This document shows, piece after piece, positions 16,475 through 26,300 of a stretch of DNA of 64,000 bases. The notes beneath the pieces are model-generated. The model did not search any database and was not told the DNA's origin. It worked only from the letters and a program-made list of their open reading frames with translations. Where the stretch lies: contig CALTBR010000001.1 in the NCBI GenBank assembly GCA_943842425.1, positions 1-64,000 of the forward strand, given 5' to 3'. A program made the position numbers and the translations under genes. Source of the stretch: UBA974 sp002292405. GTDB taxonomy: Bacteria; Bacteroidota; Bacteroidia; Flavobacteriales_D; Sanyastnellaceae. Positions within the stretch are counted from its first letter, which is position 1. Each line of letters begins with the position of its first letter.

Positions 16475-17800
16475 TTATTGTTTGCCAATTAAATAATACT
16501 CAAATCCCATTTTATCCAATTGATAGTTAACATATTGATTTCTCCCATCAAAAACAACCGCTGATTTCATTCTGCTTTTTAACTCTGTAAAATCCGGAGA
16601 TCTAAATTCCTTCCACTCCGTAATTAATAAAAGAGCATCAACGTTTTCAATAGCCTTATATTTAGTTTCACAGTATGTGACACTACTATTACCCTTTAGG
16701 TAGAAGTTTTTAGAGTCGTTTATAGCCTGAGGGTCGTATGCTTGAATTTTCGCCCCCCGACCAGTAAGTTCATTAATAATTGTAATAGCTGGAGACTCGC
16801 GCATATCACTCGTTTCAGGTTTATAGGACAATCCCCAAACAGCGAGTGTAATTCCGTTTAAGTTATCTCCAAATACACTAATGACCTTCTCTACAAGTAC
16901 TAATTTCTGTTTTACGTTTACCGTGTTAACCGCCTTGACAAGCTCAGAATTATAACCCACTTCTTCTGACATCTTTACTAAAGCTTGGACATCCTTAGGG
17001 AAGCAACTACCTCCATATCCGCACCCTGGATATATATACGCATACCCTATTCTATTATCGCTCCCTATGCCCTCCCTGACCATATTAATATCCGCTCCCA
17101 ATCGTTCGCAAATATTAGACATCTCATTGATAAAAGAAATCTTAGTTGCGAGAAAAGCGTTTGCAGCATATTTAGTCATCTCAGCTGACCGCAAGTCCAT
17201 TGAAATAAATCTATCGTGATTGACAGTAAAAGGTCTGTATAGCCTTCGCATCAAAACTTCAGCTTCTTCGTTGTCAACACCTACAACAATTCTGTCTGGC
17301 TTCATAAAATCAGAAATAGCAGCCCCTTCTTTTAGAAACTCCGGGTTACTGACTATTGAAAAAGGTATTTCAACTTCTCGAATACTTAATTCTGTTGCAA
17401 TTATTTTTTTAACTCTATCAGCTGTACCTACAGGAACAGTAGATTTATTGACAACCACAATAGAGTCTGTGATTAATTGACCTATTTCTTTAGCAACCGC
17501 TAATACATATTGAAGGTCCGCCGATCCATCTTCTCCCATTGGAGTTCCTACAGCGATAAAAACCATTTCGCAATCTCTTAAGGCAATTTCTAAACTAGTT
17601 GTAAAAGTTAAATTTCCTTTTTCACCATTGTTAAGGATGATTGATTCCAGTCCTGGCTCATAAATGGGTATTATCCCTTTGTTTAATTGATCTATCTTAT
17701 CCTTGTCACTATCAACACAGGTTACTGTATTGCCCATGTCAGAGAAACAAGCTCCTGACACGAGCCCAACATATCCTGTTCCGACAATTGTAATCTTCAC
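16475..17800 (-). CDS. ugd: UDP-glucose 6-dehydrogenase
   Basis: The enzyme oxidises UDP-glucose to UDP-glucuronate with two NAD. The 441-residue protein has the N-terminal GTGYVGLVSGACF motif (residues 7-19), KSTVPVGT near 119-126, the IVSNPEFLKEG segment near 149-159 and the catalytic Cys266 in GCGYGGSCFPKD. The C-terminal domain carries WGLSYKPETSDMRESP. These are standard Ugd features, distinguishing it from the WecC- and TviB-like enzymes of the same locus. It starts 6 nt after the stop of the Wzc-like gene. The 158-nt gap downstream to the transferase start is AT-rich with no gene. Confidence 0.95.
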   Translation of the reverse strand: MKITIVGTGYVGLVSGACFSDMGNTVTCVDSDKDKIDQLNKGIIPIYEPGLESIILNNGEKGNLTFTTSLEIALRDCEMVFIAVGTPMGEDGSADLQYVLAVAKEIGQLITDSIVVVNKSTVPVGTADRVKKIIATELSIREVEIPFSIVSNPEFLKEGAAISDFMKPDRIVVGVDNEEAEVLMRRLYRPFTVNHDRFISMDLRSAEMTKYAANAFLATKISFINEMSNICERLGADINMVREGIGSDNRIGYAYIYPGCGYGGSCFPKDVQALVKMSEEVGYNSELVKAVNTVNVKQKLVLVEKVISVFGDNLNGITLAVWGLSYKPETSDMRESPAITIINELTGRGAKIQAYDPQAINDSKNFYLKGNSSVTYCETKYKAIENVDALLLITEWKEFRSPDFTELKSRMKSAVVFDGRNQYVNYQLDKMGFEYYLIGKQ

Positions 17801-17806
17801 GTTAGA

Positions 17807-19519
17807 TTACGTTTTCGAATCATCTTCACTCGATGAATAGCCATAACTGTAGCCATAATTGTAACCATAACTGTAGCCATAACTGTAGCCATAACTGTAG
17901 CCCAAAGCACCACCTCCCTCACAACCGTTGATTACAACTGCGATGTTACTTAAAGACTTGTCCTCATGAAGTTTATTGATGTAATCTATGAGTTTAATCT
18001 TAGTATGTTTCGACTTGGTCATGTAAAGTGTTGTATCCGCATACTTAGCAATGTTAAGCGTGTCAGACACGAGAAGACAAGGTGCAGAATCAATGATGAT
18101 ATAGTCATAATTCTGTTTTCCAAATTCTATGATTTCGTTAAGACCCTCCGAAAGCAGCAACTCTGTAGGATTAGGTGGGATAGGTCCTGAAAGAATAAAG
18201 TCGAAAGAAACTTGATCGTTTTTTTCTACCAATGATTTAATCTCAATCGTGTCATTCACTAAATAATTCGTAATCCCTTGATTTTCTTTTCTATCCAAGT
18301 TGAGCATTGTGTGAACCTTTGGATTTCTTAAGTCAAGACCTAAGAGGAGTACTTTATTGTTCTTAACTGAACAAAGAGATTGAGCTAAGTTGACCGCCGC
18401 AAAAGTTTTTCCCTCACCTTGAATGGATGAGGTTACAATAATCACCTCGGTTTTTTTGAAGAAATTTAAGTTTGTTCTGATCAGCCTAAAACTTTCCATC
18501 AAAGCCCCTCTGGTATTTTCAAGAGAAAGTAGTGGCTTTTCCACCATTGGAATTTCTCCTAACACAGGGATGTTTTTATTTAGTATCTTGACTAATCCAT
18601 CTTTGTAAATGATTTTATCGTAAAGGAGCGTTTTAAGATACACAAAACCAAAAGGAAGGAGAAGGGCAAGTAAAAAACCTCCGAGTAGAACGATGCTAGC
18701 TTTTGGAGAGGGGTCCTTGTAATTTGTGTACGTAGAGTCGAGAATCTTAAATGTAGGAGCATTTACAGCTAGTTTAAGTGCGTTTTCTTCTGTCTTCTCA
18801 AGTAAAAATAAAAGGATCTTTGCTTTTACTTCAAGATCCCTCGAAAATTTAACGATCGTAAGTTCTGTGTCATTCAATTGGTAAAGTTGTGATTCTAAAT
18901 CACGGTCATAATCATTAATCTTATTCCTTTTAAGATCGAGATTTGCAAGGTAGTTGTTGACGGAAATCTTTAGGTTAACAAGGAGATTGGAAAGCTGGTT
19001 GTCTAAAGCGGAAATTTCTGGATTGTCCTTCGTTCTTCCCTTTAACAATCTGGAGCGCTCAAGAACAATGGTGTTGAACTCACTTGTGAAAGTAGACAAC
19101 TCAGAATTTGAAATCCCAACTTGTATAGGAAGAGGTAACAATTCGTTCGTTCTCTGAGAGTCTAGTTTAGAAAGGAAGCTGTTGGCTAGAAGAGTCTGTG
19201 TTTCAATCTCAAAAGTCATGTCATTGGAAACGATCATCTGACTGCTAAACAATGAATTAATCGATGAAATATCTATAAAATCATTTTTCTTCCTAATCTC
19301 AGACAAGGAAGATTCTATGATGTCTATCTCGCCTTTAATGAGCTGAATCCTTTCGCTTAAAAAGTCCGAGGTACCTTCTGAAATAAGTTTGCTGTCGTTT
19401 TTCCCGTCTGCATCGTAGGCCTTGAGAAGAGATTCAATAATCTTCTCGTTTAAAAGAGGGTCTGTACCTTTTATTGAAAGCCCTAACACCATATCGGTAA
19501 TGGGGTTTAATTGAATCAT
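17807..19519 (-). CDS. C-terminal part of frameshifted Wzc-like tyrosine autokinase
   Basis: The frame covers coiled-coil sequence of the periplasmic part, a second transmembrane helix (about residues 275-295) and the cytoplasmic BY-kinase domain. Visible are Walker A SSIQGEGKTFAAVN, a Walker A'-like LGLDLRNPKVH, Walker B DYIIIDSAP and a tyrosine-rich tail of GYSY repeats near the C-terminus, where autophosphorylation occurs in the family. Such kinases control chain length and export together with a Wza-type channel. Its apparent ATG at 19519 lies inside the region that should join the preceding frame, so this is the second half of one gene, not an independent kinase. The next gene downstream is ugd, a known kind of BY-kinase substrate. 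Confidence 0.82.
   Translation of the reverse strand: MIQLNPITDMVLGLSIKGTDPLLNEKIIESLLKAYDADGKNDSKLISEGTSDFLSERIQLIKGEIDIIESSLSEIRKKNDFIDISSINSLFSSQMIVSNDMTFEIETQTLLANSFLSKLDSQRTNELLPLPIQVGISNSELSTFTSEFNTIVLERSRLLKGRTKDNPEISALDNQLSNLLVNLKISVNNYLANLDLKRNKINDYDRDLESQLYQLNDTELTIVKFSRDLEVKAKILLFLLEKTEENALKLAVNAPTFKILDSTYTNYKDPSPKASIVLLGGFLLALLLPFGFVYLKTLLYDKIIYKDGLVKILNKNIPVLGEIPMVEKPLLSLENTRGALMESFRLIRTNLNFFKKTEVIIVTSSIQGEGKTFAAVNLAQSLCSVKNNKVLLLGLDLRNPKVHTMLNLDRKENQGITNYLVNDTIEIKSLVEKNDQVSFDFILSGPIPPNPTELLLSEGLNEIIEFGKQNYDYIIIDSAPCLLVSDTLNIAKYADTTLYMTKSKHTKIKLIDYINKLHEDKSLSNIAVVINGCEGGGALGYSYGYSYGYSYGYNYGYSYGYSSSEDDSKT
17841..17900 (-). repeat. Five tandem 12-bp units encoding the GYSY tail of Wzc
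   Basis: The plus strand shows five consecutive 12-bp units of CCATAACTGTAG; four are identical and the second (17853-17864) has two changes. In the minus-strand frame each unit encodes four residues of the Gly-Tyr-Ser-Tyr type. Because units are multiples of three, slippage would change the number of phosphorylatable tyrosines without breaking the frame. Confidence 0.85.
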
Positions 19520-20168
19520 TTGCCTTTAGACTTTGGAAGGCACTGTAGGCAGATGAAACATTAAATGCGTATTCACCACCATTTTCTTCTAAGCTATTAA
19601 AAAATTTGGTTTTAGAAATATTGAATGTGTCAACACCCAGTAGAAAGTTTTTACCAAACGTGAAAGTGGTTGATTTTTCTTCATCTACATCCCTGATGGT
19701 ATTCTGGCCCTTTAAGATAGAAACAATGTACTCTCCGGAAGATGCTATTGAAGAACCCAGCTTAATAGAAAAAGGTCTTTCTGAATGTGATAATGATTCG
19801 TTATTTAACACTCCAACTCTAGCATAGCTGTGCGTTAGAGAAAGTTCTTGAATGACCTGTTCGAGAATATTTTTTGAGGTAATGATCTCAATTTCATTGT
19901 TTAAAAGCTCTTTGTCTTTGAAACCCGAACTGAAATCAAGCATGTCCTCAAGAACGAAAGCAGATGTTTCTTGCTCCTCGAGGACTTTTATTTTTGCATA
20001 AGACACATACTGCTTGGGGGTATTGTACAAATAAAAACCCGTTAAGAAAAAAATCGCAAGAAACCCTAAGACTATCGTTTTTATGTTGGTAAAAAACAAC
20101 ACTTTAAACTCATTGACTATATCTAAAATGCTTAAAGCATCATCGTCAAATTTTTCGTAATCGTTCAT
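19434..20168 (-). CDS. N-terminal part of frameshifted Wzc-like polysaccharide co-polymerase
   Basis: The frame has a cytoplasmic N-terminus, a transmembrane helix at about residues 32-50, the PKQYVSYAKIKVLEE start of the Wzz domain just after it, and a periplasmic stretch to about SAFQSLK. The last 28 or so residues are a wrong-frame tail ending at 19434. The expected continuation (IQLNPITDMVLGLSIKG) is read one base out of phase from about 19520. A single inserted base, or two deleted, near the AAAGGCAAATG site explains the break. It begins directly after the Wza-like gene stop (20169), so the two were a unit. If the mutation is real the export machine of this locus is probably inactive. 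Confidence 0.78.
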   Translation of the reverse strand: MNDYEKFDDDALSILDIVNEFKVLFFTNIKTIVLGFLAIFFLTGFYLYNTPKQYVSYAKIKVLEEQETSAFVLEDMLDFSSGFKDKELLNNEIEIITSKNILEQVIQELSLTHSYARVGVLNNESLSHSERPFSIKLGSSIASSGEYIVSILKGQNTIRDVDEEKSTTFTFGKNFLLGVDTFNISKTKFFNSLEENGGEYAFNVSSAYSAFQSLKANDSIKPHYRYGVRAFNKRYRPSFKREDY

Positions 20169-20942
20169 TTAATTTTGAGAATATACTGCAACACTTAAAA
20201 GCAAAGAGATAAACGTAGCGATGCTCCCTAAAGGACCTATATAACCAGAATTGGTAATTCTAGTGAACGAGGGTTCTATGTAAATAATATCATCTTTCTG
20301 AAGATAGAACACATCTGTACCAATGAAATCCGACTTTGTGAGATCAATAATTGTAGTCGTCATCGTTCCTCCGACTTCCCTAATCAGCTTAATGTTATTA
20401 CGTTTACCAGTGATTGTTATATCCCCTGCTAAACCCAATGCTTGAATAAGATTGATCTTGGGGTTATAAACAGTAAAGGTACCTGGGTTATTTACTTCTC
20501 CTAGAATTGTGAATCTAAAATTTAAGAAGTTGAGGTTTACAATCGGGTCTATGATGGACTTGCTTAATTCACGCTGAATGAATACAGATGCTTGATTTAA
20601 GGTTAGACCTAAAACTTCAACCTCGCCCACCAACGGGAGGTTTATCTTTCCGTTTTCATTTACTTTAAATCCGTCTAATAAAAATTGTTCAGGCGTTCTC
20701 GCTTGTATGTTATCTGTAACAAAAGCTGCGACCGACATCATATCTAAAGCGGAGACCGAGACTTTAAGGATGTCATTCTTTTGTATGGTTCCATTTTCAT
20801 ACAAATATGAAACGTTTTCAGATGTGTTTTGAGCGTCTTTTTGCTCATCATCTTGAAAAAGAACAATCGATTCTTTTGTAGCACAAGACGACATCAAGAC
20901 GCAGAAAACACCAAATATTAGAATAGACCTTAGTTTAATCAT
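20169..20942 (-). CDS. Wza-like polysaccharide export lipoprotein
   Basis: A 257-residue outer-membrane export protein. It has a hydrophobic N-terminus ending in a lipobox-like LMSSC (Cys20), a polysaccharide-export (PES) domain with NDILKVSVSALD, and one SLBB-type region around FTILGEVNNPGTF, followed by a C-terminal hydrophobic segment (SIATFISLLLSVAVYS) that would span the outer membrane. It is shorter than E. coli Wza, which has additional SLBB-type domains. It directly precedes the Wzc-like gene, as is usual. It is the first recognised gene of the exopolysaccharide unit on its right side; the next gene to the right belongs to a compositionally different block. Confidence 0.9.
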   Translation of the reverse strand: MIKLRSILIFGVFCVLMSSCATKESIVLFQDDEQKDAQNTSENVSYLYENGTIQKNDILKVSVSALDMMSVAAFVTDNIQARTPEQFLLDGFKVNENGKINLPLVGEVEVLGLTLNQASVFIQRELSKSIIDPIVNLNFLNFRFTILGEVNNPGTFTVYNPKINLIQALGLAGDITITGKRNNIKLIREVGGTMTTTIIDLTKSDFIGTDVFYLQKDDIIYIEPSFTRITNSGYIGPLGSIATFISLLLSVAVYSQN

Positions 20943-21029
20943 TTAAATTTTCTTGGTAGGTTGGGCTAAAATAGAGTTTTTAAATTAAAAAATCACTAAA
21001 AGCTTTCTACGAACAGTTGTTGATATCAC

Positions 21030-22208
21030 TTACTTAAACGCATTCTCCCCAGTAACGTCCATTCCTGTAATCAACAAATGGATGTCGTGGGTGCCTTCGT
21101 AAGTGATCACGGATTCGAGGTTCATCATATGTCGCATGATGGGATACTCATTCATAATTCCCATAGCGCCAAGCATTTGGCGTGCTTCACGAGCGATCGT
21201 GATGGCCATATCGACGTTGTTCCGTTTGGCCATAGAGATTTGGGGGGAAGTTGCTTTTCCTTCGTTGCGGAGTTGCCCGAGGCGAAGGGTGAGGAGTTGA
21301 GCTTTCGTGATCTCAGTGATCATCTCTGCGAGTTTCTTCTGTTGAAGTTGGAAAGCTGCGATAGGCTTGCCAAATTGGATGCGCTCCTTAGAGTAGCGTA
21401 GAGCTGTGTCATAACAGTCGAGCGCAGCGCCGATGGCTCCCCAAGCAATTCCATAACGAGCTGAGTCGAGGCATCCAAGTGGAGCTCCGAGGCCAGATTT
21501 TTCTGGGAGAATGTTTGCTTTAGGGACGCGAACGTTGTCGAAAATGAGCTCTCCGGTGTCGGACGCGCGGAGCGACCACTTGCCCTTCATTGTTGGGGTC
21601 GAAAAACCTTCCATACCGCGTTCTACGATGAGACCGTGGATTCTTCCCGCCTCGTTTTTGGCCCAAACAACAGCGATTTCTGCAAACGGTGCATTCGAGA
21701 TCCACATCTTCGCTCCGTTAAGGATGACATTGTCTCCATCTTCCACATAGCTCGTGACCATGCCTCCAGGATTCGATCCATGGTCTGGCTCAGTAAGCCC
21801 AAAACATCCTATCCACTCCCCCGTAGCGAGCTTAGGGAGGTATTTCATCTTTTGCTCCTCTGATCCGTACTTCCAGATGGGGTACATCACAAGTGAGGTT
21901 TGGACTGAAGCCGTAGAACGAAGGCCTGAGTCGCAGCGCTCAAGCTCTTGCATGAGAAGGCCGTAAGAGATTTGGTCTAAACCTGCACCGCCATACTGTT
22001 CAGGGATGTAAGGCCCGAAAGCGCCGATTGCGCCGAGGCCAGGGAGGAGGTGCTGTGGGAAAACCTGATTTTCCGCTGCATCCTCAATAATGGGGCTCAC
22101 CTCTTTCTTCACCCACTCTCGAGCAGCATCACGGATCAGTTTGTGTTCCTCCGTAAGGAGATCGTCCATGTTGAAATAATCGTGTCCTGTGTATAAATCT
22201 GTACGCAT
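21030..22208 (-). CDS. Acyl-CoA dehydrogenase, glutaryl-CoA dehydrogenase type
   Basis: A 392-residue FAD-dependent acyl-CoA dehydrogenase. Conserved parts include the FAD-binding CFGLTEPDHGSNPGG segment, MWISNAPFA, and the catalytic glutamate in TYEGTHDIH near the C-terminus. The GLRSTASVQTSLVM stretch matches the glutaryl-CoA dehydrogenase subgroup, where the Arg contacts the free carboxylate of the substrate. The likely reaction is oxidative decarboxylation of glutaryl-CoA to crotonyl-CoA in lysine and tryptophan breakdown, consistent with kynurenine-pathway genes elsewhere in the window. A TAAATTTG -7-like element (22231-22238) lies about 22 nt upstream, inside the end of rnhA. Substrate is inferred. 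Confidence 0.87.
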   Translation of the reverse strand: MRTDLYTGHDYFNMDDLLTEEHKLIRDAAREWVKKEVSPIIEDAAENQVFPQHLLPGLGAIGAFGPYIPEQYGGAGLDQISYGLLMQELERCDSGLRSTASVQTSLVMYPIWKYGSEEQKMKYLPKLATGEWIGCFGLTEPDHGSNPGGMVTSYVEDGDNVILNGAKMWISNAPFAEIAVVWAKNEAGRIHGLIVERGMEGFSTPTMKGKWSLRASDTGELIFDNVRVPKANILPEKSGLGAPLGCLDSARYGIAWGAIGAALDCYDTALRYSKERIQFGKPIAAFQLQQKKLAEMITEITKAQLLTLRLGQLRNEGKATSPQISMAKRNNVDMAITIAREARQMLGAMGIMNEYPIMRHMMNLESVITYEGTHDIHLLITGMDVTGENAFK

Positions 22209-22218
22209 TGCTCTGGAA

Positions 22219-22722
22219 TTATTCGAACTGCAAATTTAAGTTGTTATCTCCCGATTTCGATGCTTCATACCCTGTATCTATTTTCAATTCTAAAACACCG
22301 TCAGCGTAGGCGGAGACAGCCAATTTATCCGCTACTTCGTTGTATTCATTTCCAGCATGGCCTTTCACCCAAACAAACTTCACCTCATGTCGGGCATAAA
22401 TTTCCAGGAATCTCTTCCATAAATCTGGGTTTTTCTTGTCTTTAAACTTCTTTTTTACCCAATTAAATACCCACTTCTTCGTTACTGCATCGACTACGTA
22501 TTTCGAATCTGAATAAATGGTCACTTGTGTGCCTTCGTTTTTCAAGGTTTCTAAAGCAACGATGACAGCTAGGAGTTCCATGCGGTTGTTCGTTGTTAAA
22601 CGGAAAGCACCACTGAGTTCTTTGTAGTACTTTCCCCCAGAGGCTAGCATCACGGCCCCATATCCTCCCGGGCCAGGGTTTCCGCTGGCTCCTCCGTCAG
22701 TATATACAGTGACCTGTGTCAT
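22219..22722 (-). CDS. rnhA: Ribonuclease HI
   Basis: RNase HI cleaves RNA in RNA-DNA hybrids. The 167-residue protein has the active-site acidic residues in YTDGGASGNPGPGG (near residue 8), NNRMELLAV (Glu near 49), YSDSKYVVDA (Asp near 71) and EVADKLA (Asp near 132), plus the VKGHAG histidine loop. A K-rich basic protrusion (KKKFKDKKNPD) is present. About 20 extra residues follow the catalytic core. Its ATG overlaps the purN stop by 4 nt, so the two are probably translationally coupled. Confidence 0.94.
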   Translation of the reverse strand: MTQVTVYTDGGASGNPGPGGYGAVMLASGGKYYKELSGAFRLTTNNRMELLAVIVALETLKNEGTQVTIYSDSKYVVDAVTKKWVFNWVKKKFKDKKNPDLWKRFLEIYARHEVKFVWVKGHAGNEYNEVADKLAVSAYADGVLELKIDTGYEASKSGDNNLNLQFE

Positions 22723-23297
22723 TTTATATTTCTTTCCGAATCTAGTATTACCTCCCGAGCAACCCTCGGATAGTATTCGTGTTCCAATTTAAGCACCTCT
22801 AAGGCAATGTCCTCTGCCGACTTAAATTCTGAAACGTCTATGCGCCCTTGGAAGACGATTGCGCCCTCATCGTAACGCTCATTAACGTAGTGAATCGTCA
22901 TTCCGCTTTCTTTCTCCTCCGCCTCGAAAACTGCCCTATGTACATGCATGCCGTACATCCCTTTCCCTCCGAATTTAGGGAGCAAAGATGGATGGATATT
23001 TAGTATTTTATTTTCGAAAGCCCTGCAAAAATCCACGGGGATTTTCAAGAGAAATCCAGCAAGCAAAACCCAATCTACCTTTAATGTCTCAAGCTTCTTT
23101 AGAAGCTCTCCACTGTCCAGTTTTTCGCGAGAAAAGTGCAACGAAGCTACTCCTGCTTGGTTTGCTTTCTCGAGGACACCGGCGCTGCTTCTGTTAGACC
23201 CCACAAGAACAACGTCTATTCCTTCTGTGTTAGAAAAGTGATTCATCAAAGCCGCTGCATTCGAACCGCTTCCAGAAGCTAAGATTGCTACTCTCAT
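22719..23297 (-). CDS. purN: Phosphoribosylglycinamide formyltransferase
   Basis: PurN transfers the formyl group from 10-formyl-tetrahydrofolate to GAR in de novo purine synthesis. I start it at the ATG at 23295-23297, giving 192 residues that open with MRVAILASGSGSN; a longer frame from 23339 would overlap the DUF2723 gene and add unconserved residues. The core shows NIHPSLLPKFGGKGMYG with the catalytic histidine, and HYVNERYDEGAIVFQ near the C-terminal third. It lies 13 nt after DUF2723 and overlaps rnhA by 4 nt. Confidence 0.94.
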   Translation of the reverse strand: MRVAILASGSGSNAAALMNHFSNTEGIDVVLVGSNRSSAGVLEKANQAGVASLHFSREKLDSGELLKKLETLKVDWVLLAGFLLKIPVDFCRAFENKILNIHPSLLPKFGGKGMYGMHVHRAVFEAEEKESGMTIHYVNERYDEGAIVFQGRIDVSEFKSAEDIALEVLKLEHEYYPRVAREVILDSERNIK

Positions 23298-23310
23298 ATC
23301 ACTAGAGTGT

Positions 23311-26300
23311 TTAGAATTCCATAAATCCCAGTTGGACAATATTGCGCTCGTAAGTATTTACATCCTCCTCCATTTTCCCAATGCGCTTATCCAGTTCTTT
23401 TACGAGAGAATCTTCCGGCATGTAGTACTTAAAAACACGTAAGATTCTATCGTTTACTTGAAGCGCAAGATCTACTTCGGACGTCATCGCGGAATAGAAT
23501 TGTGGATCGAGAGAAGTGGCATATGCAACTACCTCTTCTTGTTGCTCAAACAAATCAAGTACAAGCTCGTGTGCTATCTCTAAAGCGGCAGCTTTTTTCT
23601 CAGCTGAAAGGCCCACAGAATTAGGAGCTAACAGGGTGTCCGAAGTAGCAAGTTGAATATATGCTTCTGCAACAGGCATCAAAACTCTTGTGTATGGGAC
23701 GTTTTCTTTAGGGGTCCCTCTGAGGATTTCGTTCAGTACTAGAAGAGCTCTGTCAGGATCGTTTTCTTCAATCAAAGCTTCGGCAAGATTCGCCATTTGA
23801 AGTCTGATATTCGTCACCATGCGGCGGTTGTTTTCATCCATATAAATGCCATGCTCTAGGTCATCCATTCCGCCCCACGCCCAGTTGCCCATCACATTTT
23901 CATACATCAGGTCAGTAGAAACTCCACCCGTTACATTGGGGTTGGGATTATCTGGATACTTTATCGGAACCAATCTGTAGGCTAAGCCCTCCAACCTGAA
24001 GTAATCCTGAAGTCCGATATATGCATCTCCACCTGTGGTAACAGCAAAATAAATCGGGCGTTCCCAATTGTTGTTAGCAAGCATAGAAAGGAGAGCCACC
24101 TGATTTTTCAGGACGTATTGCATGGGCTTTTCTTTGCCATCAACAACGATCCACTCAACAGCATCAGCAATCATATTGCGTTCGTCTTCTGACACAATTC
24201 CAAGATTAACAACATGGGCAGAGTCCACTGGTATACTGAACTTGTTCGAAGGGAAATAAGGATAGCTCTTGGCGCCGTATGATTTTTGGTCTTCGTCATC
24301 TAAAGCTGTTTCGAACGCCTTAGAAATATCTAAGTAATCTTTATCTCGAGAAGGTTCAAGTAGGATAATATCCCTCGTGCCTTGTCTGTATTGCTCCTCC
24401 GTCATCACTATAGGTAGGGGTGCGCTTTCGTAGGCACGGCGTTTCATTTGGTCTATGTACCAATCCGTATTGAGAAGACTTAAGTTGCAAACCCTTACAT
24501 CTGTCCGAATACCTTCCACCTCCTGCGCATACCAAAGCGGGAATGTATCGTTGTCTCCGTTCGTGAAAAGAATCGCGTTCGGAGCGAGCGAATTCAAGTA
24601 ATTCTTCGCAAAATCTACCCCTGTAGTTCTGTGAGCCCTACTGTGATCATCCCAACCCTCAGATGCCATCAGTAAGGGTACGAACAACGTTACCGCCACG
24701 AGAGCGATCGCCCTGGAATTTTCATTCAGTCCCGCAAGTCTCACAGCATGGGCAATCCCATAAAGCACACCTGCAGCAAGTGTCATAAATAAGATGCTTA
24801 AAGACAAATAGTGAGGGATTCCGCTCATCGTTTCGAGGATGTAGAACACTACTCCGGCACCAAGTGGAAGGCCTAGGCCTTTTGCGTGTACTAACCAATC
24901 CGCGCGTCTTGCTGCGTCGAAAAGAGCGTAAACGCTAAGCCCTATCCACATCGCAAAGGCGTAGAAAGACCCAACGTATGCGTAGTCGCGTTCGCGGGGC
25001 TGCATAGGGGCTTGGTTGAGATAGACTACGATCGCCATCCCTGTCATAAAGAAGAGTAGTGCCACTGTTCCGGCTCCGCGCGGATCGCGCTGTATTTGGA
25101 ATATTAAACCTATGAATCCGAGGAGAAGAGGTAGATAGAAGAAGTGGTTAAGCCCCTTGTTGTCCTTCATTTCCTGCGTGAGTGTGTCTCGGTTTCCGAC
25201 GCGGAGCTCATCTATGGCGTCTATCCCTGACAGCCAGTTTCCACTGGTGAAATCTCCGTGACCCTGCGTATCGTTTTGCTTTCCTGCAAAGTTCCACATA
25301 AAGTAACGGAAGTACATCCAGCCCATTTGGTAGTCCACGAAATAGCGAAGGTTTTCTCCTTGAGTGGGTTGTAGCTTCTCTTGGATTCCATCAAGAGCGC
25401 TCAGGGCTCTTTGTTGTTCATTGTAGTCCTTCGCCCTTGCAGCCATACTCTCGAAGTATTGCTTCTCTTGGTTGAGTCCTTTTACATATTGTTTTCCGCT
25501 TGTTAACCCTCGATCAAATCTCTGTATCAGCATAGAGTTTAGAGCTTCCACAGCCCTGGGGTCATCGAGTGGAGCCAGACTCATACCACCAGATTGAGGA
25601 TCCCTGACCAGCACGGAATTTGCATCTCTTACTTCAAATTCACCATCCCAAGGTTGGCCATATTCTTTAAATAGACGTTTTAAAGTCCTTTCTAAATCAG
25701 CTTTAGAGAGCGTTCCGCTTAACACATCCTTTTCGAGGTGAAGTAAAAAAGCCTGTCTAGACATCGCGCCACCAACAAGGGGACTTGTGTAACTCGCAGC
25801 TTCGTTAAAACCTTTGTAATTACTCCACCTCTTGTATTCTTTTACATGACGTCCTTCCGAGGAATACATTCTCGGGAAAACCATGGTGTAGTCGGGGTTA
25901 TAATTCGAAACCGTACCCTTCTTTTCCCCAGAATTAATATATTCTTCAACAAGATGTAAACGGGCGTTTTCAGAGTCCTCAATAAAATTCAAGGCTGTTG
26001 ATTCACTTTTAAAAGACTTTACCCGAACATCCCGTGTACCTTTTTGTTCCTTTACACTAAAGCTCTTCACCCAAGTAGCTCCTCCATCTCCTTGAGGGTT
26101 TTCAATTTCAAGTGGAGAGTCCCAATATTGACCCGTTGAAAGGGGTCTGTCTCCGTACTGCTCCCTGTTGAGATATTTTAGAAGTTGGAAAAAATTCTCC
26201 GGATCGTTTTCATCCATGGGAGGATTGGCACTAGAACGCACTACAATCGTAGTAAAAGAGCTGTACCCTATAAGTATCATTGCAATACTGAGTACGAAGG

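Noticed and set aside
17841..17900. CRISPR-like or satellite repeat
   Set aside because: Units are 12 bp, contiguous without spacers and in frame with the Wzc tail.
15540..19535. Programmed ribosomal frameshifting in wecA-like and wzc-like genes
   Set aside because: No slippery heptamer with downstream structure is evident, and neither family is known to use it; indel mutation or sequence error is simpler.
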